This document shows, piece by piece, positions 41,551 to 54,025 of a stretch of 64,000 bases of DNA. Origin of the DNA: Rana temporaria (Eukaryota; Chordata; Amphibia; Anura; Ranidae); NCBI RefSeq assembly GCF_905171775.1, contig NC_053491.1:332857952-332921951 (forward strand). Direction: 5' to 3'. How positions within the stretch are numbered: position 1 is the stretch's first letter; every line of letters starts with the position of its first letter. The translations under genes and the position numbers were made by a program. The notes below the pieces were generated by a model that was not told the origin of the DNA, searched no databases, and saw only the letters and a program-made list of their open reading frames with translations.

Positions 41551-42793
41551 GTGTTACTAAACCCACAAAAGTAAAATCAGTCTGTATATGCAGAATAGCA
41601 TGCTTGTTATACTCACTGTATAAAATTTGGCCCGGATTCAGAAAGGACTTACGACGACGTATCTCCAAATATGCCGTCGTAAGTCCAAATGTGCGCCGTC
41701 GTATCTATACGCTTATTCAGGAAAGCAGATACGCCTGAATTATGCCAAGGTACGACCAACGTAAGTCTCCTACGCCGTTGTATCTTGGGTGCATATTTAC
41801 GCTGGCCGCTAGGGGCGCTTCCGTAGATTTACGCGTCGAATATGTAAATGAGCAAGATAAGCCTATTCACGAACATACTAGCGCCCGTCGCAGTAAGCTA
41901 CGCCGTTTGCGTAAGGCGTACGTCCGGCATAACTTTACCCCTCATAAAGCAGGTGTAAGTCATGTTAAGGTATGGGCGCGGGAACAGCATCGTATTTTAT
42001 GTTGTTTGCGTAAGTCGTACGTGAATGTGGATGGGCGTAGGTTACGTTCACGTCTATAGCATTGAGCCGACGTATCTTAGGGAGTATTTGCGACGTGATT
42101 CTGAGCATGCGTGCGCATGCGCTGGTTGTTCGGCCATGCATTTACATGGGGTCACGGTTAATTATAATACAACACGCCCACTGCCTTGCTACTTTGAATT
42201 AGGCGGGCTTACGCCGGCCCATTTATGTTACGCCGGCGTACATATGGGAGCAAGTGCTTTGTGAATACTGTACTTGCCTCTCAATGTTACGATGGCGTAG
42301 TGCATATGAGATGCGCTACACCTATCTAAAGATGCGCCAATCTCTCTGAATCCGGGCCTAAGGGTTTAATCCTCTGCATTGTGTAAAAAGGCTGTTTGAT
42401 TGTGTATTCACAGATCCTCCTCCTCCTGTACTGTCCCCATGGACAAGTCTTAATAAGACAGTGTCTGGAGTCAGGCTGTACATGCTCAGTATGATGTGTA
42501 TTGCTAGAGAGATTTTTTTTTCTTGGGAGAGTGCATGTGATCACCACAGGGCAAATCAGCACTGTCCAGACAAAGGGTCAGGTGGCTTGAAGTCTGATAG
42601 GACAATCGTGGGGGAAATGAAAACTCCTCTTACAAGCTTTACTAGGAACTGAAAGAAGTCACAAGTCTGCTATATACCGCTGATGAGAAAAGGTATTTAT
42701 CAGTTTATATGTACTATAACAATTGCATTTGCATGTTCTGTGTGCTGTGGGAGTCCAGATATAGTGAATGGAGGGTCCTCGGTTTAGTAACAC
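41551..42793. mobile_element. MITE with GTGTTACTAAACC termini, split by another MITE
   Basis: Perfect 13-bp termini GTGTTACTAAACC (41551-41563) and GGTTTAGTAACAC (42781-42793). A second element occupies 41629-42358. Without it the element would be about 510 bp. No coding sequence. Confidence 0.75.
41629..42358. mobile_element. Nested MITE, GGCCCGGATTCAG termini
   Basis: GGCCCGGATTCAGAAAG and CTCTCTGAATCCGGGCC are inverted with one or two mismatches. The 730-bp interior is rich in TACGCCG, ACGTA and GCATGC motifs and many local inverted repeats. Terminus type resembles the elements at 46141 and 57441. No clean target duplication. Confidence 0.8.
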
Positions 42794-43250
42794 TTTAAAG
42801 GAGTTGTAAATAAAAAAAAATGTTTTGCTGAAATGACTGTTTACAGGGTATAGAGACATAATAGTTTACTGATTCCTTTTAAAAATAGATAAAAATCAAT
42901 CATATAATGTACCTGTAGTTTCTAGTTTCGTTTTTGCATGTTTCCTGCTTCTCTGCTGTACAGAGCCACAGAGCCAATACAGGGCAGTGATGGTTTGGAA
43001 AATAAAACTGATTGGTGCTGTGGGGTTTTAGACACACAGTAATCACACCTCCTTGATTATTGACCACAGAGAGAAAGCTCCCAGTACTGTGGTTGTCAGG
43101 AAACAGACAACCAGGAAGTGTGGAGATCAGAGAAGAATTACAGCAACTTGAGAGCAAAAACGAACAATGAGGACATGAAAACAGCACTGCATTAAGGTAA
43201 AGGAAGCTATTAAGATACAAAAAAAATCTTTTACAAAATCTTTAAGTTTA
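42794..43250 (+). repeat. Dispersed repeat R
   Basis: The first 140 bp match 6693-6832 inverted (TGAAATGACTGTTTACAGGG, TAACTGATTCC-like). The remainder (AGAGCCAATACAGGGCAGTG, ACAACCAGGAAGTGTGGAGA) is not seen elsewhere here. Boundaries unclear. Confidence 0.6.
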
Positions 43251-44540
43251 CTATTAAAAAAAAAAATCTAAATACTGTATAGAATTCAGGTATGTGTTTA
43301 GTAGAAATTAGCTAGTTCCAGGACAGTCCATAAAAACTTGAATAGGCAGTCAATAGGAAGAGCTCTGCAATGTGGGCCTTTTTTTAACATATCTGTTGCC
43401 AACAGCACCATTGTGGTCTGAAACATCTACCTTCAGTGTATGAGCCATGGTAAAAGTAACAGCCATTTGGGTACCACATGCATAAGGAAACACATGACTC
43501 TGCACAGCAGAGCTCAGTGGGAGCAGCACCTTAATGTGACAAGTCAGCAGCGAAATGCATTCCTTCACATTTCTCCAAGAGTGCATAACAACTACTTTCT
43601 TTTAGAGTACTGCCAATACACTTCTTTCCTCCTCCTCCTCCACTTCAAGGGTGCATAGTAATCATTTTTTTCCAGGGCTGCGATGCGTTCTCCTTCTCCT
43701 CCTCAGTGGTTCATGGCAATATAGCTCAAGTACTTTGAGAGTACATGTAGTAATTAGGAGCTGTAGCAACAACTAAAAGTTACATATGAGAGGTGAATGT
43801 AGCTCAGGGTATACAACAAATGATATAATAGCTACTTATCTGTTTTGCAGGCTTCAGGATAGGCAATAGGGATTCTGTGGTGAAGGATGTTCAGCAAGGA
43901 GGTCTCAAAGGTTGTCCCCAGCAATGGCTCCCAGTTTCAGTAGATGCAGATGGCACTACAGGAGTAGTTGAGGCTGGAGCGGTGTTACAGCATGGGGAAC
44001 AATAACACCCATCACTGTAGTGTGGCCGAGCTATGGCTGACAATAATAGACCAAAGCCTGAGTGTTTAATGAGTGCCTTTATAGGCAGGTATCCAGCAGC
44101 AGTGCATCGCACTGATTCAAAGAGACCGCCATACTGCACGGCGCACTTCCACGTTTCACGCTGGAACACAGGACGGCGCCCGGCGATGACGTCATCGTGC
44201 GAGCGCCGTATGTGCTCCAGCATGGAACCCACTACGGCGCTGAAAGGGCCTGTCACAGGAGAAAGTAACAGGCGCGCAGAGCGCCTGTTACACAGTGAGG
44301 TTAACATCTGTATTAATAGAGTCACTATAATGTTCAGGGAGACAGTACTTTCAATATTAAACTTAAATCACAAAAATAGTGCATGACTTCTAACTAGGAG
44401 GAAAGTTCAAAACCAACCAAAAAAGTATTATTTTACTGAAAGAGTATTTAATGCTGTCAGTCAACAGTAAATTAACATGATTGGGACAAACATACAATAG
44501 ATCAATGCTCAGACAAAAAACACAAACCCTACGTCACCAA
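43251..44540. other. Non-coding, no gene supported
   Basis: Contains several weak open frames (for example 43891-44325 minus and 44033-44386 plus, overlapping antisense) with no recognisable motif. Imperfect repetition of CCTCCTCCTC and GTGCATAGTAATC / GTGCATAACAACTA strings near 43575-43665. Confidence 0.4.
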
Positions 44541-44812
44541 TAGGGTGCTCCGATCAACTAACCAAAACCTTCTCGAAATCCCCACAGCCCGCTACAAATC
44601 TAAGGGAGAACGTAGATTTTCAGTCCAAGGACCTCGGCTTTGGAATGCTCTACCCACGACCATTCGCATGGAAGAAAACTATTGGGCTTTTAGGAAAAAA
44701 CTGAAGACCCATCTCTTCTGAAGGATCAGCACGACTCTGGATACAAGCGCCTTGAGGCGATTCGGTTCACATTTGTCAGCGCTATACAAGTTACTCACTC
44801 ACTCACTCACAA
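44541..44812 (+). mobile_element. 3' end of a CR1/L2-like LINE
   Basis: One frame reads VLRSTNQNLLEIPTARYKS, then FSVQGPRLWNALPTTI, then FRKKLKTHLF and a stop at about 44719. The LWNALP...FRKKLKTHLF block is characteristic of the RT C-terminus in CR1/L2/Rex-type LINEs. The 3' tail ends GCGCTATACAAG followed by (ACTC)n at 44791-44812, typical of this group's microsatellite-like 3' ends. The element is 5'-truncated. Confidence 0.8.
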
Positions 44813-46140
44813 AAAATTAGCACAACTGATGAACCACTTGGTCCATTTCATCTGTTACTCTACTTTGTTTCTATTTGTCTTTATGTCACTTTGCCTTGAT
44901 AAAGGGATCCACTGTGGTTTCCAAAACAAAACAAATTTGTTACTTATGCAATGATACATTTTTAAAGAAAATCACTTTACATCAAGGGACTGGTATGCTT
45001 ATGAAATATGTTTAACTTGATGACTAATGGAGGGGCACAAATCTAAGGACCCATTGACATCAGTCCAGGCCTCTGTATACCACTAAATGCACATTGCATA
45101 AGGGCAGCATATTCATGTTTTTTTTAAGCAGCACACTGCAATGCTCCGATCGGCAATGCAGGTACACTGGGAAGGTGCGTTGGGATGATGGGTCGCAATG
45201 GTGTGAATGGTCCCTATAAATGTCTGAGAGGTAGATTTAAAAATATGATTAGAGAATACATTGGTCTCTCATGATATCCGTTTGGAAGGGTTTTCAATGC
45301 ATTAATATACAGACTGCACAGGGAAGCCTGCATTGTCTTCATGTCAAAGTGTTGACAGGCAGTGTTGGTTTGGCGATCATGTGAGTCTGCGTGGGATAGC
45401 AAAATAGTATTAAAGTATTTTTCTTTTACTACTGCTGGGAATTCATTCTAATATTTTTTCTCAAAGGAACTTTAAAGGAACATGCCTAAGAGAGACACTG
45501 ATGGGTCAGCTGATTTTAGGACCCATTTACATTAAGTTGTGTATTAAGGCAGCCCATTTGTTTGAATAGGCTACCTAACACTCTAAAAAAGGTGTGTAGG
45601 CAAGCGCAGCCTACTTTCTCCACGGCAGGCGGCACTCTTCTGCAGTGCTACCGAAGCTACAGGAAGTCAAGGGTAACACAGTTCTTCTATGGTTTCCTGG
45701 GTCACTGGGGAAACATCCAAATGGATGCTGATGCCCCATGTTACTCCAGCAGCCATCTGAAGTCAGGCACAGCCTTCTTAAGGCCATGGCTCCTCGGTTT
45801 GGTGTGTTACGAGTTGTTAGGGTAGGGACTGATACCCCGTCTGTTAGAGACAGTGCTAGTGGTAGGGAAAGGTAGCTGACGAGGAGGGAAAGCGTAGGGT
45901 CACAACTCCTTTGGACATCTTCCCACTTGGGCATTGGACGGCCAGGTTGCATTCCGCTCTCTTAACAGATAATGTCAACCTGGCTGATACCTGTCATCTT
46001 CACATCGTTGGAATTTATGAGTATACCTGGTTGAGCAGGCATCCCTTCAGGTTGTTCTGAACTGTTTGAGTTACTGCCGCCGCACACGCTGCACCAAACC
46101 TACAGGTGCATACACTATTTTGAACAACTCAGCACACCAT
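44813..46140. other. Non-coding, nothing recognised
   Basis: No terminal repeats, tandem arrays or splice-flanked coding segments that I can support. The minus-strand open frame at 45611-45952 has no recognisable features. Confidence 0.4.
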
Positions 46141-46851
46141 GGGCCAAATCCTCAAAAATCCTGCCTAACTTATCTTTTCCCATTTAAGTTACACTGCCTT
46201 AAAATTTCTACCTAAGTGCCCGATCCACAAAGCACTTACCTAGAAATTTCAGGCCGTGTAACTTAAATGTCTCCGGCGCAAGGCGGTCCTCTTCTGCAGG
46301 GGGCGATGACAATTTAAATGAGGCGCGCTCCCGCGCCGGCCGTACTGCGCATGTTCGTGACATCATTTTCCCGACGGGCAGCGCGCAAAATTACGTTACG
46401 TCGGGCTTTGTGGATTGCGACGGGACAATAAAGTTGCGTCGGGTAAAAAAAAAGTTACACGCCGAAAAAAAAAATTCTAATTTAAAAAAAAATCGCGGCG
46501 ATCGAAAAAAAGGTCTGTTTTTACAAGGTGTAACTAGTTTACACTTTGTAAAAGCAGAACTAATTTTACGTATGCAAACGTAAACTTACGCAGAAAACAC
46601 AAAGCTGAAAAGCTTTGTGGATCTCCGTAAGTCCTCATTTGCATACGCAAAGCGGCATTTCGACTCGAAATGCCCCCAGCGGCGGATGCGGTACTGCATC
46701 CTAAGATCCGACAGTGTAAGTCTCTTACAGATGTCGGATCTTCTGCCTATCTTTGGAAAACTGCTTCTGAGGATCAGTTCCAAAGATAGGCACAGGGATA
46801 CGCAGGCTGAACAGCAGTTCCGCCTGCGTATCCCTTTTGAGGATTTGGCCC
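46141..46851. mobile_element. MITE with perfect 17-bp GGGCCAAATCCTCAAAA termini
   Basis: GGGCCAAATCCTCAAAA (46141-46157) and its exact complement (46835-46851) are flanked by CAT on both sides, a possible 3-bp duplication. The 711-bp interior is rich in inverted pairs, ACGTAA and CGCGCC motifs, with no coding sequence. Subterminal AGATAAGTTAGGCA-like and GATACGCAGGC sequences. Confidence 0.85.
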
Positions 46852-47051
46852 CATGTGCTTTACCATGCATTGCAGTGCAGTGCAACACAGATTAATGGCA
46901 CCACTACGCATTAATGCATAACCGAAATGCAACAATGTGATCCAGATCTAAGGATTATTTTATTTTAGGTTTCAGCCACACTTTTTATAAATAAGAGAAA
47001 ACCAAGCCTCATCCAGAACTAACCTCCAGCAGTAGTGTACCGCAAACTTAC

Positions 47052-47146
47052 CTGTTCCGTATTGCTGGTAAACTCTGGCACTGCTGTAATGATTCTGCCC
47101 GACTCATATTAAAGCTCCTTCAGGGAAAATAGAATCTCCCGACATA
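47052..47146 (-). CDS. Weak candidate first coding exon, minus strand
   Basis: The minus strand has an acceptor-like CTTGTCAACTGCAG and a near-consensus donor GAACAG|GTAAGT. All three frames contain a stop if read from the acceptor, but an ATG at 47107 opens MSRAESLQQCQSLPAIRN to the donor. This could be a 5' exon with a start codon, or an untranslated exon, or chance. Exit phase 2. Confidence 0.22.
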
Positions 47147-50100
47147 CTGCAGTTGACAAGGTAGCAATTCTTTCTTTGCTTTCAAGAAACATTCACATAT
47201 TTATTTGCATTTTATTATCATTTTTCTTCCCAAGTATTAAATAATTTTTCTCAGACTAAGAAGATTTATCTATTATGAGCACTACAATTTATAACAGCCC
47301 ATACATCCCATTTGTGATGATAATGTGGAAGGCGATTGTGAGCTGCTTGTTATAAGAGAATGCAGCAGATAATGGGTTGCCATTTCACACACTTCTGCGT
47401 GTTTTCATGTGCCTGAGATTATGTGTGGAGCAAAGCTATTATCTTACAGGAAAGTGCCTTCTGTGTCTATTCACATCCTTCCTCTGTAACATCTCCGTAC
47501 TTGTTTTATTCTTTCTTTTGTGCATATGAAATAGGTACTTACATAATGAAACTTTTTTAGCTAAATATGAACCTTGCATCAAAATTGATCACCCAGCAGC
47601 TTCACAGACAATTCATTCAATCAGTTCTTTTCTTTTTCCCGTTAAATATGCATCTACTGGCTTTTGTTATTTTTTTTCATTTGGTACCTTCACCAGACTC
47701 AGAAAATTGCCAGACTCTGGCACCAGTTAATACTGGGCGGATGTTTTAAAGGGATTGTCAAGGAGCACCATGTCTATAAAGCGCAAAACTGGACCAGCTT
47801 AAACTCATTTTTGCTGCAATTGTTTTCTGTTCCACTAAATACCCAGTGCATTCAGGTATAGGAGTGCACATGACCTCTGTCTTTAACAGATTTACCAGGT
47901 CTGAGTTGGCATTTGCCAGGCCCAAACATGATCATGTGACATTGTTCTTTCCCACTTATATGCCTTTGTCTAATGTATGCTGATATCCAGTGGCACCTTT
48001 GGGCAATAACAACTTGTTTACTTACATTTGGTATCTCCCTCTGTCCCCCCCGTTTTTGTGCTAGTTAGTTTAGTCCTAGCTAGATCATCTTTGTTTCTTC
48101 TATGTCCATTCTGTAGCCAGGTCCTTGGTAAAGGCCGAGCATGGTTTAGGACAACATGCTGCATTGTTCTCTGTGATTTCAATGGACTTTACCTGAATGG
48201 GTTAACACTACCTCGCCTCCATCCACCAAATGCCCCAGTAGAAGTCCTATTTGGAATGAAACGCGTCAGGCCAGGTGCACCGCTCCCCATATTTCTCTTT
48301 TATTGAACTGTGATCACTTTTATCCTGTATGTCGGTTTTTATTAAATTAAAACCTACCTTTTGACTGCACCATCGGAGCCCCTATTTTTTCTTTCCTTTC
48401 ATGTTATATGAATGAAAGCTTTTTGAGTCTCTTCAGTTGGTCTCTACCACCTGTAAAGTTGGGGGTTGTTTAGCTCAAGTGTAGCACCCGCTAGCGAGAA
48501 CAGTCCATGCCAGAAATTCTATTTCAGGGCTTGTTGGCCCACTTTTATTAAGAAAAGTTCAAGAAAACTGTCAGGTTTTTCCCTCACAGGGGGTTTTTCA
48601 CCGTCCGTACAAAATAATAACTTCAGCCTCCTGGCTTATACATACAGTAGTGCTGCTCAGGCCTTCCGCTTCAGGCTCTTGTCTGTCTCCTACAGACTAA
48701 TCCCCTTTGCCAACCCTGTCCATACAGGTAGTAGCCCCTCACTGCTCTGACCCTCAGACTTGGGTCTCTGACTCTCACTGTGCACACCTGCACTCTCTGG
48801 CTTCTCCCTTGCAAGCCTGGTCTCCTCAGAAGGGTGGAGCCCAGAATGCTGGTCCTGACTCTACTATCAGGCCCACACACACCTGAACAATCAGTGTGCT
48901 GTTGAGTCTCAAAACCCGGATCCAGGACTGGGGATTTCATTCCACCCAGATCTCTAGGAAATCCCCAGTCTCCAGGTCCCAAAGTGGACTCTTGTAAATA
49001 ATGGGGAAACTGAAAAGCCAGTTTCCTCCCAAACAAGCAAATACACTGGAGCCCCTCAACCTGCCTGGTTGAGAATCCTGTATTCAGACACTGGTGGGGT
49101 ACCACACTACCACACACCCTTGAAATGGGTTTTTACCTTCCAGAACTGAGTTACCTCCAGATGCCTTGTGGACTCCTACCGATGTCCTAGCCATCTATAT
49201 GGTTGGGATACTAACATTGGATCTACCTTCAGTCGAGGATTATCAGGTCCATCAGCCTTTCCTTTGGTTGACACCATTCGGACACCAGTGAGGCGTACTC
49301 TACACTTTGGATCTCCACCTACAGTTTTGTCCACCAGCCGCTTGGGATATTCCATGCTTGATCGATCCGTTGTCGGGTCCAACAGTTCTGGTAAGCGTAT
49401 TCCATCCACACCATCTGCTTGAAGAATTGTTGCTGGAATGGTCCATATAGTCCTATGACATCTCTACTGTTATATACATTTTTGTGTGGATTGATCATCA
49501 TTTCACGTGTGGACTGATCTTAATTGTTTCAACACGACACCCTGTTGGGTATAGATTGTTTAGTGTATTTTCACATTTCACTTTATTATACGTAGCGCTA
49601 CACATTCACTTCCACTCTTTTTGAATTTTTGTCACATTGTTGTGTAGCTGCTCCCCTCCTTTTTTTTGGGGGGGGATAGCGCAAATATTATTCACATACA
49701 CGGAGCCGAGAAGCAGAAGGAACTCACACCTGCCCAGGAGTTTTCATGCTCTCCCTGTGCCTGCATGAGGTTTCCTCCCACACTCCAAAAACACAAGAAA
49801 AACCTGCAGGAAAACTGGGGCTTTCATCTAAATTTCAGAAATTATATTTGGAACCTGATTGGTTCCTATGGACAATAAGAATAAACATTTTAATAACACA
49901 CTATTCATGCTTCATACCCAATTGGGCTGATTCTTATAGAGAAAATAGAGAAAGGAAAATGAGCAGGAAACTGGAGTTGTTGTCAATCATTTATGTTAAA
50001 TTGTCCCATCGAATGAAAGGTGAGCCGTGTTTTCCTGATGTTAGCAACAACTCCTGTTTAGCTTGCTTTCTTTACTCCAGTTTACATAAATCACCTATAA

Positions 50101-50323
50101 TATGCTGGGAGAATGCACATTAATGGATAAGTTCACCTTTGGGAACATATTACATGTTTCACCTGATTTAAGCATGGAACATGTTCCCAGTGCTGCAGCC
50201 ATCGTCCGCTGATTCGCTGGTGCAATGCTTTCCAGGCTCTTGCAATAAAAAATAATAAGTTACCTGCAAATAAAATGTGCATTTAAATTTTTTTATGAAA
50301 AGCTAAATTTATCCTTTAAAGCC
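47147..50323. other. Non-coding with repeat fragments
   Basis: No complete element delimited. A CR1/L2-like 3' region fragment is suggested at 49735-49800 (CATGCTCTCCCTGTGCCTGC, TTTCCTCCCACACTCC). The segment 48230-48300 (GAATGAAACGCGTCAGGCC) and the segment 52680-52740 share a GACGCGTTTC-type motif in opposite orientation. Open frames at 48671-49117 (minus) and 49168-49422 (plus) lack recognisable domains. Confidence 0.45.
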
Positions 50324-50326
50324 TAA

Positions 50327-50713
50327 TGCCCCGTACACACCATCACTTTATGTGATGAAAAAAAATGACGTTTTTAAAAACGTCACTTTAATTGACCGCG
50401 TGTGGGGGAAAACGTAGTATGTGTCGTTTTTCAAAACGTCATTTTTTACTTCACAGAAATTGACCGTGTGTAGCAAAAAACGTTGTTTAAAAAGACGTTT
50501 TTACACCCACGCATGCCCAGAAGCTACTTATGAAGCGAGCTTCAATGGAAAAACGTGGTGTAACGTAACCTCGCTTTGCTAGAACATTGTGAGAAAAACG
50601 ATGGTGTGTAGGCAACTTCGTCTTTGAAAATTGAAGTTTCAAAAACTTCATTTTTTACTTCACAGAAAATGTCGTTTTTTTTCATCACATAAAGTGATGG
50701 TGTGTACGGGGCA
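50327..50713. mobile_element. Foldback MITE, TGCCCCGTACACACC, TAA duplication
   Basis: Arms of at least 38 bp (TGCCCCGTACACACCATCAC and complement) lie between TAA at 50324-50326 and TAA at 50714-50716. Interior AAAACGTCA motifs; no coding sequence. A 3-bp TAA duplication fits PIF/Harbinger. Confidence 0.88.
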
Positions 50714-50789
50714 TAATAGCAGGAATACACGGTTACAAAATCGACCGATCACTCGACTACTGGTTTGCTGGTCGAAATCGACACCAGCA

Positions 50790-51653
50790 TTAACCCTCTG
50801 GGCGGTATTCCCGAGTCTGACTCGGGGTTACATTTTTGTGCTGCGATTGGTAACCCCACGAGTCAGACTCAGGCTCGCCTCGCAGCATTCATAGGCAGTG
50901 TTTACTTACCTTGTCCCTGGATCCTGCGACGCTGCCGCGCTGTGTGAGGGAGTGAGCGTGCGGTGTCCTCCTCGCTCGATTCACAGTGCCTGTGTGCCGC
51001 CGATCTCCGTTCCCTGCAACGTTACGACGCAAGGGGGCGGAGAACGGCGCCAAATTCAAAAAGGTAAACAAACACATTACATACAGTATACTGTAATCTT
51101 ATAGATTACAGTACTGTATGTAAAAAATACACACCTCCCTTGTCCCTAGTGGTCTGCCCAGTGTCCTACATGTTATTTTGTATAATAAAAACTGTTCTTT
51201 CTGCCTGCAAACTGTAAATTGTCCATAGCAACCAAAAGTGTCCCTTTATGTAAAAAATGGTTTTAGAGCAGCTAGAAAAAAGCGATAATAAATTATAATC
51301 ACTTGCAGAATTGAGCGATAGCGATTTGTGGGGAAATTCGTCATAAAAAAAAGTAATGCAACTGAGCACATTTCAGTGATTTTGATTTGATTACATTATT
51401 GAATAGCTTTTATTATAATTATATTATTATTTGTTATAATTATGTATAATTATTTATTATATTATAATTTATAATTTTGTTTTAAAAAAAATGTCATACC
51501 CAGGATGCCTACTAGACTCTTGTTTGGTCAGATTTAAGTGAGTTATTCCTAAGAATTACAGACCTACAGTATAAAACACCAAATTTTCTTGCAAATAATG
51601 GTACTGTTTTCAGCACCTAAAATCTTAAATAATCATACCGCCAGGGAGGTTAA
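50790..51653. mobile_element. TTAA-flanked repeat, GGCGGTAT termini, copy 1
   Basis: It starts TTAACCCTCTGGGCGGTAT and ends ATACCGCCAGGGAGGTTAA. A second, inverted copy is at 60002-60879. Subterminal palindrome CCCGAGTCTGACTCGGG at 50812. AT-rich (TTATAATTATA) tract in the right half. No transposase. The TTAA target and a CCCT-type start suggest piggyBac ancestry. Confidence 0.82.
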
Positions 51654-51785
51654 CCAATCGAAATTAGTTTTTAAAAGAGCAACCGATTTCATATGTAGTG
51701 TTGACGTCTCACATACAAGTGGGGTCGTTTACTAGTTCCGCTCATGCGTGATAATGTTTAAGAGATGTTTTATGGACGACCTTTA

Positions 51786-52056
51786 GGCCTCGTACACACG
51801 GCCGAGGAACTCGACGTGCCAAACACGTCGAGTTCCTCGGCGAGTTAAGCCCTGAAGCCGCGGAGGAGCTCGGCGGGCCGAGTTCTCCCATAGAACAACG
51901 AGAAAATAGAGAACATGTTCTCTATTTTCTCGACGAGTTCCTCGGCGGCTCCATCAGGCCGAAAGTGTACACACGACAGAGTTTCTCGGCAGAATCCGGC
52001 TCTGACAGAGTTTATCGCTGAATTCTGCCGAGAAACTCTGTCGTGTGTACGAGGCC
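51786..52056. mobile_element. Foldback MITE, GGCCTCGTACACACGGCC, TTA duplication
   Basis: TTA (51783-51785), then GGCCTCGTACACACGGCC, to GTCGTGTGTACGAGGCC, then TTA (52057-52059). Internal inverted pairs such as GAACTCGACGTG / CACGTCGAGTTC and GAGAACATGTTCTC. 271 bp. Confidence 0.88.
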
Positions 52057-52244
52057 TTACACCAATGAATAGAAAACCGTTCATTCACAAATGATACAAC
52101 AGAATTTTTCCATTTATTCAATTGGTGTTTTTCGTTCCCAATATCAATAATGGATATTGCTTGGGCAACAATGAGTAAAAAATCGGCTGATTGCTCGAAG
52201 AATGGAAATTTTCGCCCAATTTTCTTATCACGTATTACTGCCAT

Positions 52245-52949
52245 AAGTGTAGCTAAAGCAAAAAAAAAATCAGCACAAGGGACATAACTTACAGTTAGGA
52301 TGTGTCCCTTGTGCTGATTCTCCTTCTTAGGGGAACTCTTCCTCTGTTCATGCCCCTACCCCCACCCCCACTGTTGTACTACAACTTCTACATATGGAAA
52401 TACATCTCTGAATGGAGGAAAGGTGCATGATTAATAGCTCCACCCTCTCCATTCAGAGATTCAATTTCATTCGTAAAAACTGTTTGGCCTCTATGAATGA
52501 CGTAGCTGAGTGGAAAGGGTAGGTATAGTTAGGCTCTCTTTATGAGAAAAGAAAAGAAAGAGTAAAATAAAAAGAACTACTTACAAACAAATAAGAGCTT
52601 GAGATACAGGTGATCCCCAGAAGACAAAAATCTATCTTGAGACAACAGACTCCAGGTGGTAATGGAGAATATTCAAGGGCCACTTGCCAGCTGACGCGTT
52701 TCAAAGGAGTACCTTCTTCCTCAGAGCCCAGCAGTGTTACCCAGCTCTTTATGAGAGCCTGTGACAGTCCGTTAGTTCTATTACCTTCCCCACACTGGAA
52801 GATTACTGCAAATGGGTGAGGGGGCATGAATGGAGGAAGATTTCTACTACCAGAAAAATAATTGGCACAAGGGACACATCCTACTGACTGTAAGTTATGC
52901 TCCTTGTGCTAATTTTTCTTTTATTTATTTATTTATTTTAGCTACACTT
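52245..52949. mobile_element. MITE whose termini are themselves hairpins
   Basis: Perfect 13-bp ends AAGTGTAGCTAAA and TTTAGCTACACTT. Just inside each end lies a copy of a roughly 50-bp hairpin (52267-52320 and 52862-52917, each with CAGCACAAGGGACA or GGCACAAGGGACA paired to its complement), the two copies inverted. Interior includes a CTGACGCGTTTCAAAGGAGT segment. 705 bp. Confidence 0.8.
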
Positions 52950-53046
52950 TGGCTTGAAATGATTTAATGGGAAATGACAAAAACTATCCTCGCTGTGGGG
53001 CTTCCCCAACACCTCAGGGTTTAAATGCTTATTTTTGTCTAGAGCA

Positions 53047-53560
53047 GGGGTCTCCAAACTTTCTAAACAAAGGACCGTATTGACGCTTTCAGACTTTAGG
53101 GAGGCCAGACTGTGGCCATCAGGAGTAGAAAAGGCCCCCAACATCAGTGGGAAAGAACAATGCCACATCTTAGGTGTCAGTGCGAGGAATTGTGTCCCAT
53201 CGTTGGTGTCAGCAGGAGGAATTGTGCACCATCGTTGGTGTAATTGGAAGGAATTGTGTTCCATTGTGTCATTGAGCCCCATTATTGATATCATTGGGAG
53301 AATTTGTGCACAATCCTTGGACTTCATTGGGCCAACTTTTTGGTGTCATTGGTAGAAATTGTTCCCCATAATCGGTGTCATTGTGAGAAATTGTGCCCCA
53401 TCATTGGTGTCAGTGGAAGGAATTATGCCCCTTAATTGGTTTTACTAGGGGGAATTATGTCCCATTGCTGGTTTCGGTGGATGAAATAGTGCTCCAAGGG
53501 TCGGATAAAAGCAAGCAAAGGGTGGCATCTGGCCTCCGGGCTGCAGTTTTGTAAAAAAAA
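53047..53560 (+). repeat. Repeat with about 40-bp minisatellite
   Basis: It opens AGGGGTCTCCAAACTTTCTA; then about eight imperfect units of TTGTGCCCCATCGTTGGTGT plus CAGTGGGAGGAA-type sequence (53150-53480); it closes with GGCCTCCGGGCTGCAG. Confidence 0.7.
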
Positions 53561-54025
53561 AGGATTTACTCCTCCAGTGTGAAAAGGACCCCTCTATAGG
53601 ATTGTTTTGTAACCTCCTTGGAGTTCAAGCAATATTAATCCCAAATGTAAACATTTATTATATTGCAATTCATAGATGTGATGGCTGCATTATTTTTCTT
53701 TATTAGGCTTTCTTTCCTTTATTTTTACCTGGTGATCCAGACAGTAAGTCTGTTATTTTTTAACAGAACACGCTGTCCTTCAGATGTATCAGTTACAGTG
53801 TTGAGACAAACCATTTAACACTGACAGGGGGTGCTTACAATACTGTTATTTATTTATGTAAAACATTCATCCCAAATAAAACCAAACTGTTTGCTGTAAC
53901 TGCACATACAGTGTTAGCTGGAGTTTGGCTTCAATTTGTTTAGTGTATCTAAACAGGCTAGTACATCCAACACTCCCGTCCCCCCAGATTAACAATGCTA
54001 CTGTCAGGAGCTGCACGATTAATGG
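53561..54025. other. Non-coding, nothing recognised
   Basis: AT-rich. A donor-like CACCAG|GTAAAA exists on the minus strand near 53725, but all frames upstream of it contain stops. Confidence 0.4.

Noticed and set aside
43891..44386. Overlapping 144- and 117-codon antisense frames
   Set aside because: No motif, no splice context, and both strands open; nothing to distinguish them from chance.
45611..45952. 113-codon minus-strand frame
   Set aside because: No homology recognised, no splice or start context; the surrounding sequence looks non-coding.
49946..50015. Exon-like segment with donor GAAAG|GTGAGC on the plus strand
   Set aside because: No convincing acceptor (purine-rich upstream) and the short open frame is not protein-like.
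53680..53830. Exon-like segment on the minus strand with donor CACCAG|GTAAAA
   Set aside because: All three frames have stops between the plausible acceptor and the donor.
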